Positions 1-8,756 of a DNA stretch of 64,000 bases are shown one piece after another; within the stretch, counting starts at the first letter, position 1, and each line of letters opens with the position of its first letter. Under the pieces are notes generated by a model. That model was not told the DNA's origin. It did no database searches and worked only from the letters and a program-made list of their open reading frames with translations. The translations under genes were made by a program, and so were the position numbers. This DNA is from Amycolatopsis sp. A133 (GTDB lineage Bacteria > Actinomycetota > Actinomycetes > Mycobacteriales > Pseudonocardiaceae), in contig NZ_JAVHJU010000007.1 in NCBI RefSeq assembly GCF_031082405.1, positions 358,846-422,845 of the forward strand, given 5' to 3'.

Positions 1-434
1 CGGTGCGGCGCGAACACCAGCGCACCGTCGACGTGGCCGCCCTCGAGGAACCGGACCGTCCGGCTCAGGTCCTCCCGGATGTCGCTGAAGATGAGCACCA
101 TCTGGCGGCCGACGTCGGCGAGCTCCCGGTAGCCGGCCCGCATGACGGCGGCCCGGTACGGGTCGTCGAGCAGCCGGGACTCCGGCTCCGACAGCACCAC
201 CGCGATCGCGCCGGTCCGGCGCGTGACCAGCGACCGCGCCGCCTGGTTCGGGGAATAGCCCAGGTCACGGGCAGCGGACAGCACCTTCTCGCGCGCCGCC
301 GCGCTGACGTACGCGTCGTCGTTCAACGCGCGTGACGCCGTCGACCGCGACACACCGGCGAACGCCGCGACGTCCTCCAGTGTCGGCCGTTCTTCATCCC
401 CTGCTCGAGGCCCCACGGCACCGCCCTCGCTCAC
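1..434 (-). CDS. cebR: LacI-family regulator, C-terminus beyond window (CebR-like)
   Basis: The coding frame starts at GTG 434 (GTG 437 is adjacent and also possible) and runs off the left edge. Residues about 17-45 form a LacI-type helix-turn-helix (LEDVAAFAGVSRSTASRAL), followed by the hinge helix and the start of the periplasmic-binding-like effector domain. It is divergent from a cellobiose-type ABC operon, and the space between contains matches to the Streptomyces CebR operator, so it is most likely the cello-oligosaccharide-responsive repressor of that operon. The family assignment is clear from sequence. The ligand is inferred from the operators and neighbours. Confidence 0.85.
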   Translation of the reverse strand, partial: MSEGGAVGPRAGDEERPTLEDVAAFAGVSRSTASRALNDDAYVSAAAREKVLSAARDLGYSPNQAARSLVTRRTGAIAVVLSEPESRLLDDPYRAAVMRAGYRELADVGRQMVLIFSDIREDLSRTVRFLEGGHVDGALVFAPH

Positions 435-482
435 CACAACCACCCGGACCTGGACAGCTTAACGGTCACGCAGGGCGATGTC

Positions 483-496
483 CGGGAGCGCTCCTC
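483..496. promoter_or_regulatory. CebR-type operator, imperfect copy 1
   Basis: CGGGAGCGCTCCTC matches 11 of 14 positions of the CebR box TGGGAGCGCTCCCA. It lies about 50 bp upstream of the regulator start and about 27 bp upstream of the proposed -35 of cebE, where it could serve autoregulation. Confidence 0.6.
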
Positions 497-522
497 GCAG
501 GAAACACTCCGGTTACGACCCC

Positions 523-551
523 TTGACACCGGTGGAGGGCCCCAGCAGACT
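523..551 (+). promoter_or_regulatory. Candidate cebE promoter
   Basis: TTGACA at 523-528 is a perfect -35 box. At 17 bp spacing, CAGACT (546-551) is a plausible but weak -10. The perfect operator begins 10 bp downstream, as expected for repression of transcription initiation. Confidence 0.5.
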
Positions 552-561
552 CTGCCACACC

Positions 562-575
562 TGGGAGCGCTCCCA
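562..575. promoter_or_regulatory. CebR-type operator, perfect palindrome
   Basis: TGGGAGCGCTCCCA is identical to the CebR box established in Streptomyces, and the symmetry extends one base each side (561-576). It lies just downstream of the proposed -10 of cebE. Confidence 0.85.
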
Positions 576-591
576 GATCGGCTCCCAGCAG

Positions 592-605
592 TGAGAGCGC
601 TCATT
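592..605. promoter_or_regulatory. CebR-type operator, imperfect copy 3
   Basis: TGAGAGCGCTCATT matches 10 of 14 positions of the CebR box and keeps the central GAGCGCTC. It lies 24 bp before the preferred cebE start. This argues that the in-frame GTG at 591 is regulatory DNA and not the start codon. Confidence 0.5.
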
Positions 606-629
606 CCCGTCAACAAGGTGGTTGGACAC

Positions 630-1934
630 GTGAGAACGATCCGGAACGGCCTGGTCCTGGCACTGGGCATCACGATGACGGCGCTCGGCGCCACGGCCTG
701 CAGCGGGGGCGGTGAACAGCAGCCTCCGGCCGCGGCGAACCCGAACGAGCACGTCGACCTGACGCTGGCGACGTTCACCGAGTTCGGCTACGAGGCCCTC
801 ATCCCGGAGTACGAGCGGCTGCACCCCAACATCAAGATCACCCACCGCAAGACCGGCCAGGGCGGCCCGTACCACGAGGACCTCGTCACCAAGCTGGCCG
901 CCGGCTCGGGCCTCGCCGACGTGACGGCGCTCGAAGAGGGTCACCTGTCCGACTTCCTCAGCAAGGGCTCGAAGTTCAACGACCTCAGCAAGATCGGGCC
1001 GGCCGACGCCTCCCCCGACCGCTGGCTGAACTGGAAGTACGACGCCGCCAAGACCAAGGACGGCAAGCTCATCGGCTACGGCACCGACATCGGCCCGCTC
1101 GCCATGTGCTACCGCAAGGACATGTTCAAGGCCGCCGGCCTGCCGGAGGACCCCGAAGCGGTCAAGCCGCTGTTCGCCACCTGGGACAGCTACTTCGCCG
1201 CCGGTGCGGACTTCGTGAAGAAGTCGGGCGGCAAGGCCTGGTTCGACTCGGCCGCGCAGAACTTCAACGCCATGGTCAACCAGCTCCCCGAGGGCTACGT
1301 CAACACCGACGACAAGCTCGCCGTCGAGAACAACCAGGGCATCAAGGACGCCTGGGCCAAGGTCACCGACGCGGTCGCCAAGGGCGAGTCGGCCAAGCTC
1401 ACCGCGTTCAGCAACGAGTGGAACACCGGCTTCAAGCAGGGCGCGTTCGCCACGAAGGTGTGCCCGGCCTGGATGCTCGGCGTGATCAAGGAGCAGGCGG
1501 GCCCGGAGAACGCCGGCAAGTGGGCGGTCACCGCGGCCTTCCCCGGCGGCGGCGGCAACTGGGGCGGCTCGTACCTGACCGTGCCGACGCAGTCGAAGCA
1601 CCCGAAGGAGGCCGCCGAGCTCGCGGCCTGGCTGACCGCCCCGGAGCAGCAGATCAAGGCGTTCCAGGCCAAGGGCACCTTCCCGAGCCAGGTCAAGGCC
1701 CTCTCGGACCCGGCGCTGCTGAGCAAGACCGACGACTACTTCGGCGGCACCAAGGTCGGCGAGCTGTTCGCCGAGCAGGCCAAGAAGGTCCAGAAGCCGC
1801 AGTACAAGGGCCCGGGCGACGGCCAGATCCAGGAAAACGCGTCCAGCCCGGCCCTGCAGGCGGTCGAACAGGGCAAGCCGGCGGCGGACGGCTGGAACCA
1901 GATGGTCGAAGCCGCGAAGAAGATCACGCGCTGA
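630..1934 (+). CDS. cebE: Cellobiose/cello-oligosaccharide ABC transporter, solute-binding lipoprotein
   Basis: Family 1 extracellular sugar-binding protein of 434 aa that captures cello-oligosaccharides outside the membrane for the CebFG permease. From GTG 630 the N-terminus is a lipoprotein signal: MRTIRNGL, a hydrophobic stretch, then the lipobox-like GATAC with the Cys near residue 24. AAGGTGG about 9 nt upstream supports GTG 630 over the in-frame GTG 591, which lies in the operator region. It is the first gene of cebEFG-bglC, with 4 nt to cebF. No ATPase gene is present, as in Streptomyces, where MsiK is encoded elsewhere. Substrate is inferred from the operators and bglC. Confidence 0.88.
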   Translation: MRTIRNGLVLALGITMTALGATACSGGGEQQPPAAANPNEHVDLTLATFTEFGYEALIPEYERLHPNIKITHRKTGQGGPYHEDLVTKLAAGSGLADVTALEEGHLSDFLSKGSKFNDLSKIGPADASPDRWLNWKYDAAKTKDGKLIGYGTDIGPLAMCYRKDMFKAAGLPEDPEAVKPLFATWDSYFAAGADFVKKSGGKAWFDSAAQNFNAMVNQLPEGYVNTDDKLAVENNQGIKDAWAKVTDAVAKGESAKLTAFSNEWNTGFKQGAFATKVCPAWMLGVIKEQAGPENAGKWAVTAAFPGGGGNWGGSYLTVPTQSKHPKEAAELAAWLTAPEQQIKAFQAKGTFPSQVKALSDPALLSKTDDYFGGTKVGELFAEQAKKVQKPQYKGPGDGQIQENASSPALQAVEQGKPAADGWNQMVEAAKKITR

Positions 1935-1938
1935 GCCG

Positions 1939-2928
1939 ATGACCGTCCTCGACAAGGTCGCGCCAGAAGGGAGTAAGGCCGGGGAGCGCGTGTCTCCCCG
2001 GCCCACCTTCCGTCACCGGTTGAGCCGGTGGGACGTCAAGGTCTCGCCGTACCTCTACATCGCGCCGTTCTTCATCCTCTTCGCGATCGTCGGGCTGTTC
2101 CCGCTGCTCTACACCGCGTACGTCTCGCTGTTCAAGTGGGAAGCCGGTTCCGACGACCCCGACTTCATCGGCCTCGACAACTTCAAGGAGCTCTTCGCCG
2201 ACGCGCAGTTCTGGAACGCGCTGACGAACACGATCAGCATCTTCCTGCTTTCCAGCATCCCGCAGCTCGTCATCGCGATGCTGCTGGCGGCGCTGCTGGG
2301 CGCCCGGCTGCGCGGCGCCACGGGCTGGCGGGTCGGCATCCTGCTGCCGTACGCGGCCAGCCTCGTCGCCATCGGCATCATCTTCGCCAACCTCTTCGGG
2401 CCGAAGTACGGGCTGATCAACGGCGTGCTGCAGACCATCGGGCTGGACCCGGTCGACTGGCAGGCCAGCCGGTTCGGCAGCCACGTCGCGATCGCGATCA
2501 TGGTGAACTGGCGCTGGACCGGCTACAACGCCCTGATCGTGCTGGCGGCCATGCAGGCCATCCCCAGGGAACTGCACGAGGCGGCCTTGATCGACGGCGC
2601 GGGCACGTGGCGCCGCTTCTTCAACGTCACGCTGCCGCTGCTCAAGCCGACGCTGATCTTCGTCACCATCACCTCGACGATCGGCGGCCTGCAGATCTTC
2701 ACCGAGCCGAAGCTGTTCGACGCCATGCCCGGGTCGAACAACGGCGGATCCACCAACCAGTTCCAGACCGTGACGCTCTACCTCTACCAGTCGGCGTTCC
2801 AGAACGCCGATCTCGGCTACGCCTCGGCGATCGCCTGGGTGCTGTTCCTGATCATCGTGCTCATCGCGCTGGTGAACTTCTTCCTCACCGGCCGGATCGC
2901 CCGTACCCCGGCGGTGAAGACAAAATGA
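1939..2928 (+). CDS. cebF: Sugar ABC transporter permease, MalF type
   Basis: Polytopic inner-membrane permease of 329 aa with about six transmembrane helices after a roughly 35-residue cytoplasmic N-tail. The EAA loop that docks the ATPase is visible (HEAALIDGAGTWRRFFNVTLP). Its first TM segment is near residues 40-62 (YLYIAPFFILFAIVGLFPLL). It should form the heterodimeric channel with CebG. Its stop overlaps the ATG of cebG (ATGA), so the two are translationally coupled. Confidence 0.88.
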   Translation: MTVLDKVAPEGSKAGERVSPRPTFRHRLSRWDVKVSPYLYIAPFFILFAIVGLFPLLYTAYVSLFKWEAGSDDPDFIGLDNFKELFADAQFWNALTNTISIFLLSSIPQLVIAMLLAALLGARLRGATGWRVGILLPYAASLVAIGIIFANLFGPKYGLINGVLQTIGLDPVDWQASRFGSHVAIAIMVNWRWTGYNALIVLAAMQAIPRELHEAALIDGAGTWRRFFNVTLPLLKPTLIFVTITSTIGGLQIFTEPKLFDAMPGSNNGGSTNQFQTVTLYLYQSAFQNADLGYASAIAWVLFLIIVLIALVNFFLTGRIARTPAVKTK

Positions 2929-3812
2929 CGACACTCCAGAGTGACCTCCGAGGCAGTGACCTCCGAAAACCGGGACTTCGGCAGAAGGTCGCGACGCTCG
3001 GCAAGCCACGCAAGGCGACCTACGTCGTGCTGGCGATCTTCGTGCTCGGTTCGCTGTTCCCGTTCTACTGGTCGTTCCTGGTGGCCAGCCGCGACAACGG
3101 GATGCTCACCGAGCGCATCCCGCCGTTCGTGCCCGGCGGCAACTTCTTCGCCAACGCCGCGCGGGTGTTCGACACCGTGCCGTTCTGGAAGGCGCTGGCC
3201 AACAGCGTCATCGTGTCCGGCACGGTGACGCTGACGACGGTGCTGTTCTCGTCGCTGGCCGGGTTCGCCTTCGCGAAACTGCGGTTCCGGGGACGCGACA
3301 AGCTGTTCGTGTTCATCGTCGTCACGCTCGCGGTGCCCACCCAGCTCGGCATCATCCCGCTGTTCATCGCGATGTCGGAACTGGGCTGGTCGGGGAGCCT
3401 GACCGCGGTGATCGTGCCCAACCTGGTCACCGCGTTCGGCGTGTTCTGGATGCGGCAGTACACGCTCGACGCGCTGCCGTACGAGCTGATCGAGGCCGCG
3501 CGCGTCGACGGCTGCAGCATGATCCGGATCTTCTGGAACATCTGCATGCCCGCGGTGCGCCCGGCCGCGGCGATCCTCGCGATGTTCACGTTCATGATGT
3601 CGTGGAACGACTTCCTGTGGCCGCTCGTCGTGCTGGACGCCGGCAACCCCACCGTCCAGGTGGCCCTGGAAAAGCTGCAGAGCGGCTACTACGTCGACTA
3701 TTCGCTCGTCCTGGCCGGCACGACCCTGGCCACCATTCCCATCCTCATCGTCTTCGTCCTCCTCGGCCGCCAGATCGTGGCCGGGATCATGCAAGGTGCC
3801 GTGAAAGGGTGA
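2925..3812 (+). CDS. cebG: Sugar ABC transporter permease, MalG type
   Basis: Second permease subunit, 295 aa, starting at the ATG in the ATGA overlap with cebF. A polar N-tail of about 30 residues precedes the first TM helix (YVVLAIFVLGSLFPFYWSF). The EAA loop reads ELIEAARVDGCSMIRIFWNICMP. The C-terminal helix ends in a short basic tail (MQGAVKG), usual for this family. It partners CebF. bglC follows after 2 nt. Confidence 0.88.
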   Translation: MTTLQSDLRGSDLRKPGLRQKVATLGKPRKATYVVLAIFVLGSLFPFYWSFLVASRDNGMLTERIPPFVPGGNFFANAARVFDTVPFWKALANSVIVSGTVTLTTVLFSSLAGFAFAKLRFRGRDKLFVFIVVTLAVPTQLGIIPLFIAMSELGWSGSLTAVIVPNLVTAFGVFWMRQYTLDALPYELIEAARVDGCSMIRIFWNICMPAVRPAAAILAMFTFMMSWNDFLWPLVVLDAGNPTVQVALEKLQSGYYVDYSLVLAGTTLATIPILIVFVLLGRQIVAGIMQGAVKG

Positions 3813-3814
3813 AC

Positions 3815-5221
3815 ATGTCCGTACATCCCGACAGCGTTCGGGCGGAGACCGCGTTGATGTTCCCGCCTGGCTTCGTCTGGGGCGCCGCCACCGCGGCGTT
3901 CCAGGTGGAAGGAGCCACGACGGCCGACGGGCGCACCGACTCGGTCTGGGACGTCTTCGCCCGCCGCCCGGGTGCGGTCCGGGGCGGCGACAACGGCGAA
4001 CCGGCGGCCGACCACTACCGCCGGTACTCCGAGGACGTCGGCCTCATGCGCCGGCTCAACCTCGGCGCCTACCGCTTCTCGCTGGCCTGGCCGCGGGTCC
4101 GGCCGGACGGCGGCGGGGTGAACACCGCCGGGCTGGCCTTCTACGACCGGCTGGTCGACTGCCTGCTCGAGTCCGGGATCCAGCCGTGGGCGACGCTCTA
4201 CCACTGGGACCTCCCGCAGGCGCTGGAGGAACAGGGCGGCTGGACGAACCGGGACACCGCGTACCGCTTCGCCGAATACACCGAGACCGTGCTCGCGCGG
4301 CTCGGCGACCGCGTCACCAGCTGGTCCACGCTCAACGAACCGTGGTGCGCGGCGATGCTCGGCTACGCGGGCGGCATCCACGCCCCCGGCCGCAACGACC
4401 ACCCCGCGGCCGTCGCCGCCACGCACCACCTGCTGCTGGGCCACGGCCTCGCCATGGACATCATCCGGCGGCACGCCCCGGGCACCCCGGCCGGCATCAC
4501 GCTCAACCTGTACCCGGTCGCCCCGCACGACCCGGCGAACGTCGCCGACGTCGCCGCGGCCCGGCGGATCGACGGCCTGCAGAACCGGCTGTTCCTCGAC
4601 CCGGTGCTGCGCGGCGGCTACCCGGACGACCTGGTCGCCGACCTCGAGCCGTTCGGGCTCGGCTCGGTCGTGCGCGACGAAGACGCCGCGGTCATCGCCG
4701 CGCACATCGACTGGCTGGGCGTGAACTACTACCGCGACTACCGCGTCGCGGGCCGCCCGGTGCCCGGCAGCGAGCCGGCGGGCCCGGAGTGGGTCGGCGC
4801 CGCCGACGTGCACTTCGTCCCGGACCCGGCAGCGCCCCGCACCGACTCCGGCTGGGAGGTCCAGCCGGCCGGGCTGACCGAGTCGCTGCTGCAGGTGCAC
4901 CGCGGCTACCGGCAGGTGCCGCTGTACATCACCGAGAACGGCGCGGCCTACCCCGACGTCGTCTCCGACGGCGGTGACATCGTCGACACCGACCGCGTCG
5001 CGTTCCTCGACTCCCACCTGCGGGCGGCGCACGACGCCATCGAGGCGGGCGTCGACCTGCGCGGGTACTTCTACTGGTCGCTGCTGGACAACTTCGAGTG
5101 GGCCGAGGGGTACGCGAAGCGGTTCGGCCTGGTCCACGTCGACTACGCGACCCAGCAGCGCACGCCGAAGCAGAGCGCCCACTGGTACTCCCGGGTGATC
5201 GGCCTCAACGGGCTCGGCTGA
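3815..5221 (+). CDS. bglC: GH1 beta-glucosidase
   Basis: Family 1 glycoside hydrolase, 468 aa, predicted cytoplasmic (no signal peptide). It hydrolyses imported cellobiose and cello-oligosaccharides to glucose. The N-terminal motif [18 protein letters not shown] is diagnostic. The acid/base Glu175 lies in TLNEPW and the nucleophile Glu374 in YITENG. The C-terminal [13 protein letters not shown] motif is intact. AAAGGGTG upstream of ATG 3815 sets the start. It is the last gene of the ceb operon and is followed by a strong hairpin. Confidence 0.93.
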   Translation: MSVHPDSVRAETALMFPPGFVWGAATAAFQVEGATTADGRTDSVWDVFARRPGAVRGGDNGEPAADHYRRYSEDVGLMRRLNLGAYRFSLAWPRVRPDGGGVNTAGLAFYDRLVDCLLESGIQPWATLYHWDLPQALEEQGGWTNRDTAYRFAEYTETVLARLGDRVTSWSTLNEPWCAAMLGYAGGIHAPGRNDHPAAVAATHHLLLGHGLAMDIIRRHAPGTPAGITLNLYPVAPHDPANVADVAAARRIDGLQNRLFLDPVLRGGYPDDLVADLEPFGLGSVVRDEDAAVIAAHIDWLGVNYYRDYRVAGRPVPGSEPAGPEWVGAADVHFVPDPAAPRTDSGWEVQPAGLTESLLQVHRGYRQVPLYITENGAAYPDVVSDGGDIVDTDRVAFLDSHLRAAHDAIEAGVDLRGYFYWSLLDNFEWAEGYAKRFGLVHVDYATQQRTPKQSAHWYSRVIGLNGLG

Positions 5222-5227
5222 GCGGGG

Positions 5228-5265
5228 GTCCGTGAAGGCCACCGGCGCGGGTGGCCTTCACGGAC
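5228..5265. terminator. 16-bp perfect hairpin after bglC
   Basis: GTCCGTGAAGGCCACC (5228-5243) pairs perfectly with 5250-5265 around a 6-nt loop. There is no U-tract, as is common for actinomycete terminators. It ends the ceb operon and insulates the dehydratase gene. Confidence 0.7.
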
Positions 5266-5309
5266 GCCGGGGGGTGCGTTCGGCGAAGCGCGTTGCCAGA
5301 CTGGGCGGT

Positions 5310-7076
5310 ATGGGACTGCGCAGCGAAGCTTGGTTCAACAACCCCGCCGACCCCGGGATGACCGCCCTCTACCTCGAGCGGTACCTGAACTGGGGCCTGA
5401 CGCGGGAGGAACTGCAGTCCGGCAAGCCGATCATCGGGATCGCGCAGACGGGCTCCGACCTCACCCCGTGCAACCGCCACCACCTGCAGCTCGCGGACCG
5501 GACCCGGGAAGGCATCCGCGAGGCGGGCGGGATCGCGATCGAGTTCCCGGTGCACCCCATCCAGGAGACCGGCAAGCGCCCGACCGCGGCGCTGGACCGC
5601 AACCTCGCCTACCTCGGCCTGGTGGAGACGCTCTACGGCTACCCGATCGACGGCGTCGTGCTCACGACCGGCTGCGACAAGACGACCCCGGCGTGCCTGA
5701 TGGCCGCCGCGACCGTCGACCTCCCCGCCATCGTGCTGTCCGGCGGGCCGATGCTCAACGGCTGGTACAACGGGGAGCGCACCGGGTCCGGCACCATCAT
5801 CTGGAAGGCGCGGGAGCTGCTCGCCGCCGGCGAGATCGACGACGCCGGGTTCATGGAGCTCGTCGCGTCGTCCGCGCCGTCGCCGGGGCACTGCAACACG
5901 ATGGGCACGGCGTCGACGATGAACGCGCTCGCCGAAGCGCTCGGGATGAGCCTGCCCGGCTGCGCGGCCATCCCGGCCCCGCACCGCGACCGGGCCCGGA
6001 TGGCCTACCGGACCGGGCTGCGGATCGTCGAGATGGTCCGCGAGGACCTCAAGCCGTCGGACATCCTGACGCGCGAAGCGTTCGAGAACGCGATCGTGGT
6101 GAACTCCGCGATCGGCGGCTCGACCAACGCTCCCGTCCACATCAGTGCGATCGCCCGGCACATCGGGGTCGACCTGCCCCTCGGCGACTGGCAGCGGCTG
6201 GGCCACGCCGTCCCGCTGCTGGTCGACCTGCAGCCCGCGGGCAAGTACCTCGGCGAGGAGTTCCACCGCGCGGGCGGGGTCCCGGCGGTGGTGCACGAGC
6301 TGATGCGGCACGGGCTGGTCCACGAAGACGCGCCCACCGTCAACGGCCGCACGCTCGGCGACAACTGCCGCGCCGCCGAGGCCGGCGACCGGGACGTCAT
6401 CCGCACCTTCGAGACCGCGCTCATGCCCGACGCCGGGTTCCTGGTGCTGAAGGGCAACCTCTTCGACGCGGCGATCATGAAATCGAGCGTGATCTCCCCG
6501 GAGTTCCGGCGGCGGTACCTCGCCGGCGACGTCTACGAGGGCACCGCGGTCGTCTTCGACGGCCCGGAGGACTACCACGCCCGCATCGACGACCCGGACC
6601 TCGGCGTCGACGAGCACTCGCTGCTGGTGATGCGCGGCACCGGCCCGCTCGGCTACCCGGGATCCGCGGAGGTGGTGAACATGCGGCCGCCGGCGGAGCT
6701 GATCAAGCGGGGCGTGCACGAGCTGCCCTGCCTCGGCGACGGCCGCCAGTCCGGCACCTCCGGGTCGCCGTCGATCCTCAACGCCTCCCCCGAAGCCGCG
6801 GCCGGCGGCGGGCTCGCCGTGCTGCGGACCGGGGACCGGGTCCGGATCGACCTGAGCGCCGGCACCGCGGACGTGCTCGTCGGCGACGACGAACTGGCGC
6901 GCCGCCGCGAGGAGCTCGCCGAGGCGGGCGGCTACCCGGTGCCCGGGTCGCAAACGCCCTGGCAGGAGCTTCAGCGGTCGATGGTCGACCAGCTCTGCGA
7001 CGGCATGGTGCTGCGTCCGGCGGTGGCGTACCAGCGCATCGCGGCCACGAAGGGGATCCCCCGCCACAACCATTGA
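5310..7076 (+). CDS. IlvD/Edd-family dehydratase, sugar-acid type
   Basis: Fe-S dependent dehydratase, 588 aa. The N-terminus ([10 protein letters not shown], then [19 protein letters not shown]) resembles the pentonate/aldonate dehydratase branch more than branched-chain biosynthetic IlvD, so a D-xylonate-, L-arabinonate- or gluconate-type substrate is likely. Cluster ligands are visible: Cys in [18 protein letters not shown], and the [15 protein letters not shown] segment. [11 protein letters not shown] is the family active-site loop. A CAGACT box 7 nt before ATG 5310, with no clear Shine-Dalgarno, suggests a leaderless message. The substrate cannot be set from sequence alone. Confidence 0.8.
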   Translation: MGLRSEAWFNNPADPGMTALYLERYLNWGLTREELQSGKPIIGIAQTGSDLTPCNRHHLQLADRTREGIREAGGIAIEFPVHPIQETGKRPTAALDRNLAYLGLVETLYGYPIDGVVLTTGCDKTTPACLMAAATVDLPAIVLSGGPMLNGWYNGERTGSGTIIWKARELLAAGEIDDAGFMELVASSAPSPGHCNTMGTASTMNALAEALGMSLPGCAAIPAPHRDRARMAYRTGLRIVEMVREDLKPSDILTREAFENAIVVNSAIGGSTNAPVHISAIARHIGVDLPLGDWQRLGHAVPLLVDLQPAGKYLGEEFHRAGGVPAVVHELMRHGLVHEDAPTVNGRTLGDNCRAAEAGDRDVIRTFETALMPDAGFLVLKGNLFDAAIMKSSVISPEFRRRYLAGDVYEGTAVVFDGPEDYHARIDDPDLGVDEHSLLVMRGTGPLGYPGSAEVVNMRPPAELIKRGVHELPCLGDGRQSGTSGSPSILNASPEAAAGGGLAVLRTGDRVRIDLSAGTADVLVGDDELARRREELAEAGGYPVPGSQTPWQELQRSMVDQLCDGMVLRPAVAYQRIAATKGIPRHNH

Positions 7077-7084
7077 CTTTTCCC

Positions 7085-7110
7085 GCATGGCCCGCGGGGA
7101 AAACGGGTAT
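7085..7110 (+). promoter_or_regulatory. Candidate SigB-type promoter of the DUF3040 gene
   Basis: GGGTAT at 7105-7110 matches the -10 of SigB/SigF-type sigma factors. GCAT at 7085-7088, 16 bp upstream, fits the loose GNNT -35. The -10 is good and the -35 is weak. Confidence 0.45.
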
Positions 7111-7142
7111 CCCCAGCGGTAGCCGAGGCGAGGAGGCCCATC

Positions 7143-7451
7143 ATGCTCCCGGATCGAGAACGCCACGCCCTCCGCGAAATCGAGGCCGAGCTGCGAGCGA
7201 GCGATCCCGCGTTCGCCGCCGCTTTCAGCGGGCGTGAGCTGCGCTCCCCCCGACGCTGGAGCCTGCTGCTGGTGCTGTGCGACATCACCGCGGTGATGAT
7301 GCTGCTCGTCGGCCTGTTCGCCCGCGACGCCGCCCTCGTGCTGTGGGGCACGGTGAGCGCGGGCGCGCTGGTGGCCTGGCACATCGCCCGCGCCGAGTCG
7401 GTCCGGGAATCCACTGAGGACGGTGCCGCCCCGGCCACCGAAGCGCCCTGA
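7143..7451 (+). CDS. DUF3040 small membrane protein
   Basis: A 102-aa protein of the actinobacterial DUF3040 family. It has a conserved amphipathic N-terminus (LPDRERHALREIEAELRASDPAFAAAF) and two adjacent hydrophobic segments at about residues 38-56 and 58-78. GAGGAGG precedes ATG 7143. The molecular function of the family is unknown. The GGGTAT box upstream suggests stress-sigma control, in line with its neighbours. Confidence 0.8.
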   Translation: MLPDRERHALREIEAELRASDPAFAAAFSGRELRSPRRWSLLLVLCDITAVMMLLVGLFARDAALVLWGTVSAGALVAWHIARAESVRESTEDGAAPATEAP

Positions 7452-7457
7452 CGCGCA

Positions 7458-7507
7458 GCGCAGAACGGCCGCCCCCGATCCTCGCGCCGGGGGCGGCCGT
7501 TCTGCGC
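7458..7507. terminator. 19-bp perfect bidirectional hairpin
   Basis: 7458-7476 pairs perfectly with 7489-7507 around a 12-nt loop, in the 66-bp gap between the convergent DUF3040 and CBS genes. It can serve both strands. Confidence 0.75.
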
Positions 7508-7517
7508 AGGGGGTCGT

Positions 7518-7934
7518 TCAGTCGTAGGACAGGGCCTCGACCAGCTCACCGGCACTCGGGTTCGACAGGGCCCGGGCCACGTCGGCCTGGGCGACGATCC
7601 CGACGAGGTCGTGCCCGTCGATCACCGGCAGCCGGCGGACGCGGTGCTCGGACATGGTGCGCAGGATCTCCTGGGCGTCGTCGTCCGCGCCGATCGTCAC
7701 GACCTCGCCCTGGGCGAGGTCGCCGACGTGGACCGCGCGCGGGTCCTTGCCCTCGGCCAGGACCTTCACCACGATGTCGCGGTCGGTGATCATGCCCTTC
7801 AGCCGGTTGTCCTCGCCGCAGATCGGCAGGGCACCGACGTTCTTCTGCGCCATGGTGACCGCGGCGTCGTGCACGGTGTCGGACTCCCGGGCGCAGGTCG
7901 CGTCCGACGTCATGATGTCGCGTGCGGTGGTCAT
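7518..7934 (-). CDS. Tandem CBS-domain protein
   Basis: A 138-aa protein consisting of two CBS domains (about residues 5-60 and 72-128) and nothing else. It carries the repeated signatures MTSDATCARESDTVHDAA, GMITDRDIVVKVLA and GIVAQADVARAL. Such stand-alone CBS pairs bind adenine nucleotides and often act as energy or stress sensors. The partner is unknown. GGAAAGGAG upstream fixes ATG 7934. It is divergent from udgX, and both face an 85-bp spacer with GGGT-type boxes. Confidence 0.85.
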   Translation of the reverse strand: MTTARDIMTSDATCARESDTVHDAAVTMAQKNVGALPICGEDNRLKGMITDRDIVVKVLAEGKDPRAVHVGDLAQGEVVTIGADDDAQEILRTMSEHRVRRLPVIDGHDLVGIVAQADVARALSNPSAGELVEALSYD

Positions 7935-7958
7935 CGTGAACTCCTTTCCCTGGGCGGT

Positions 7959-7987
7959 GGTTTCGGCTACCCGGGCCGGGCGGGTTT
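7959..7987 (+). promoter_or_regulatory. Candidate SigB/SigF-type promoter of udgX
   Basis: GGTTT at 7959-7963 and GGGTTT at 7982-7987 are separated by 18 bp, resembling the GGTTT-N16-18-GGGTAT arrangement known for mycobacterial SigF. On the opposite strand GGGTAG (7968-7973) could serve the CBS gene with a weak GGGT -35 about 14 bp away. Confidence 0.4.
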
Positions 7988-8019
7988 ACCCCTGCCCCGG
8001 GCGGGGAATTTCCGGGCAC

Positions 8020-8652
8020 ATGCCGGATTCCCGCGGTGCCGAGCCGCCGGACACCACCGACCTCGATCGCCTGCGGTCGGCGGCGTCCGGCTGCCAGGGC
8101 TGCCCCCTCCACCAGGACGCCACGCAGACCGTCTTCGGCGAGGGCCCGGCCGGGGCGAAGGTCCTCGTCGTCGGCGAGCAGCCCGGCGACAAGGAGGACC
8201 TCGCGGGCGAGCCGTTCGTCGGGCCCGCGGGGAAGCTGCTGGACCGCGCCTTCGAGGAAGCCGGGTTCGACCGGGGCTCGTTGTACGTCACCAACGCGGT
8301 CAAGCACTTCAAGTTCAAGCGCGACGAGCGCGGGAAGCGCCGGATCCACCAGAAGCCGGGCCGCACGGAGGTGGTCGCGTGCCGCCCGTGGCTGCTGGCG
8401 GAGCTGCGCGCGGTCGGCCCGGAGCTGGTGCTGCTGCTGGGCGCGACGGCCGCGCAGTCGTTGCTGGGCCCGAAGTTCCGGCTCACCGCCCACCGCGGAG
8501 AGCCCGTCGAACCGCCGGCGGAGCTGGCCGGGCTGGTCCCGTCGGCGGTGGCGACGGTCCACCCGTCGGCGGTGCTGCGGGCTCCGGACCGCGACGACGC
8601 CTACGCGGCCTTCGTCGCCGACCTGCAGGCCGCGGCGAAGCTGCTCGGCTGA
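8020..8652 (+). CDS. udgX: UdgX-type uracil-DNA binding/glycosylase protein
   Basis: A 210-aa protein of the UDG superfamily, family-4-like fold. The loop KRRIHQKP (His110) is the hallmark of UdgX, whose His is known to form a covalent bond with the abasic sugar after uracil release. GEQPGDKEDLAGEPFVGPAG is motif 1 and VATVHPSAVLR is the C-terminal motif. The early Cys pair in GCQGCPLH plus later cysteines fit the 4Fe-4S site. Preferred start is ATG 8020. Its 3' end overlaps an antisense LigD-like fragment by 52 bp. The genomic setting next to Ku suggests a DNA-damage role under stress. Confidence 0.9.
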   Translation: MPDSRGAEPPDTTDLDRLRSAASGCQGCPLHQDATQTVFGEGPAGAKVLVVGEQPGDKEDLAGEPFVGPAGKLLDRAFEEAGFDRGSLYVTNAVKHFKFKRDERGKRRIHQKPGRTEVVACRPWLLAELRAVGPELVLLLGATAAQSLLGPKFRLTAHRGEPVEPPAELAGLVPSAVATVHPSAVLRAPDRDDAYAAFVADLQAAAKLLG

Positions 8653-8756
8653 CGCTTCGCGTACTCGTTGCGGTTGGCGTCCAGGAAGATCCGGTCGCCG
8701 CCGCCCGGCTTGCGCTCGAAGATCCGGTCCCGGTCGGAGAACAGGCAGCCGCTCAC
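8601..8756 (-). pseudogene. Probable remnant of a LigD-type polymerase domain
   Basis: A 51-codon frame begins at GTG 8756 and overlaps the Ku stop (GTGA). Its residues about 6-36 (DRDRIFERKPGGGDRIFLDA, then NRNEYAKR) resemble the part of LigD/PrimPol polymerase domains that normally reads like RKAxRGDRIFLDVNRNAYAQT and is followed by the VAPYxVR motif. Here the similarity stops after YAKR, and the rest is simply antisense to udgX. Ku and LigD are normal partners in bacterial end joining, so a decayed ligD fragment downstream of ku is plausible. The similarity is from memory of the family, not from a search. Confidence 0.45.
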
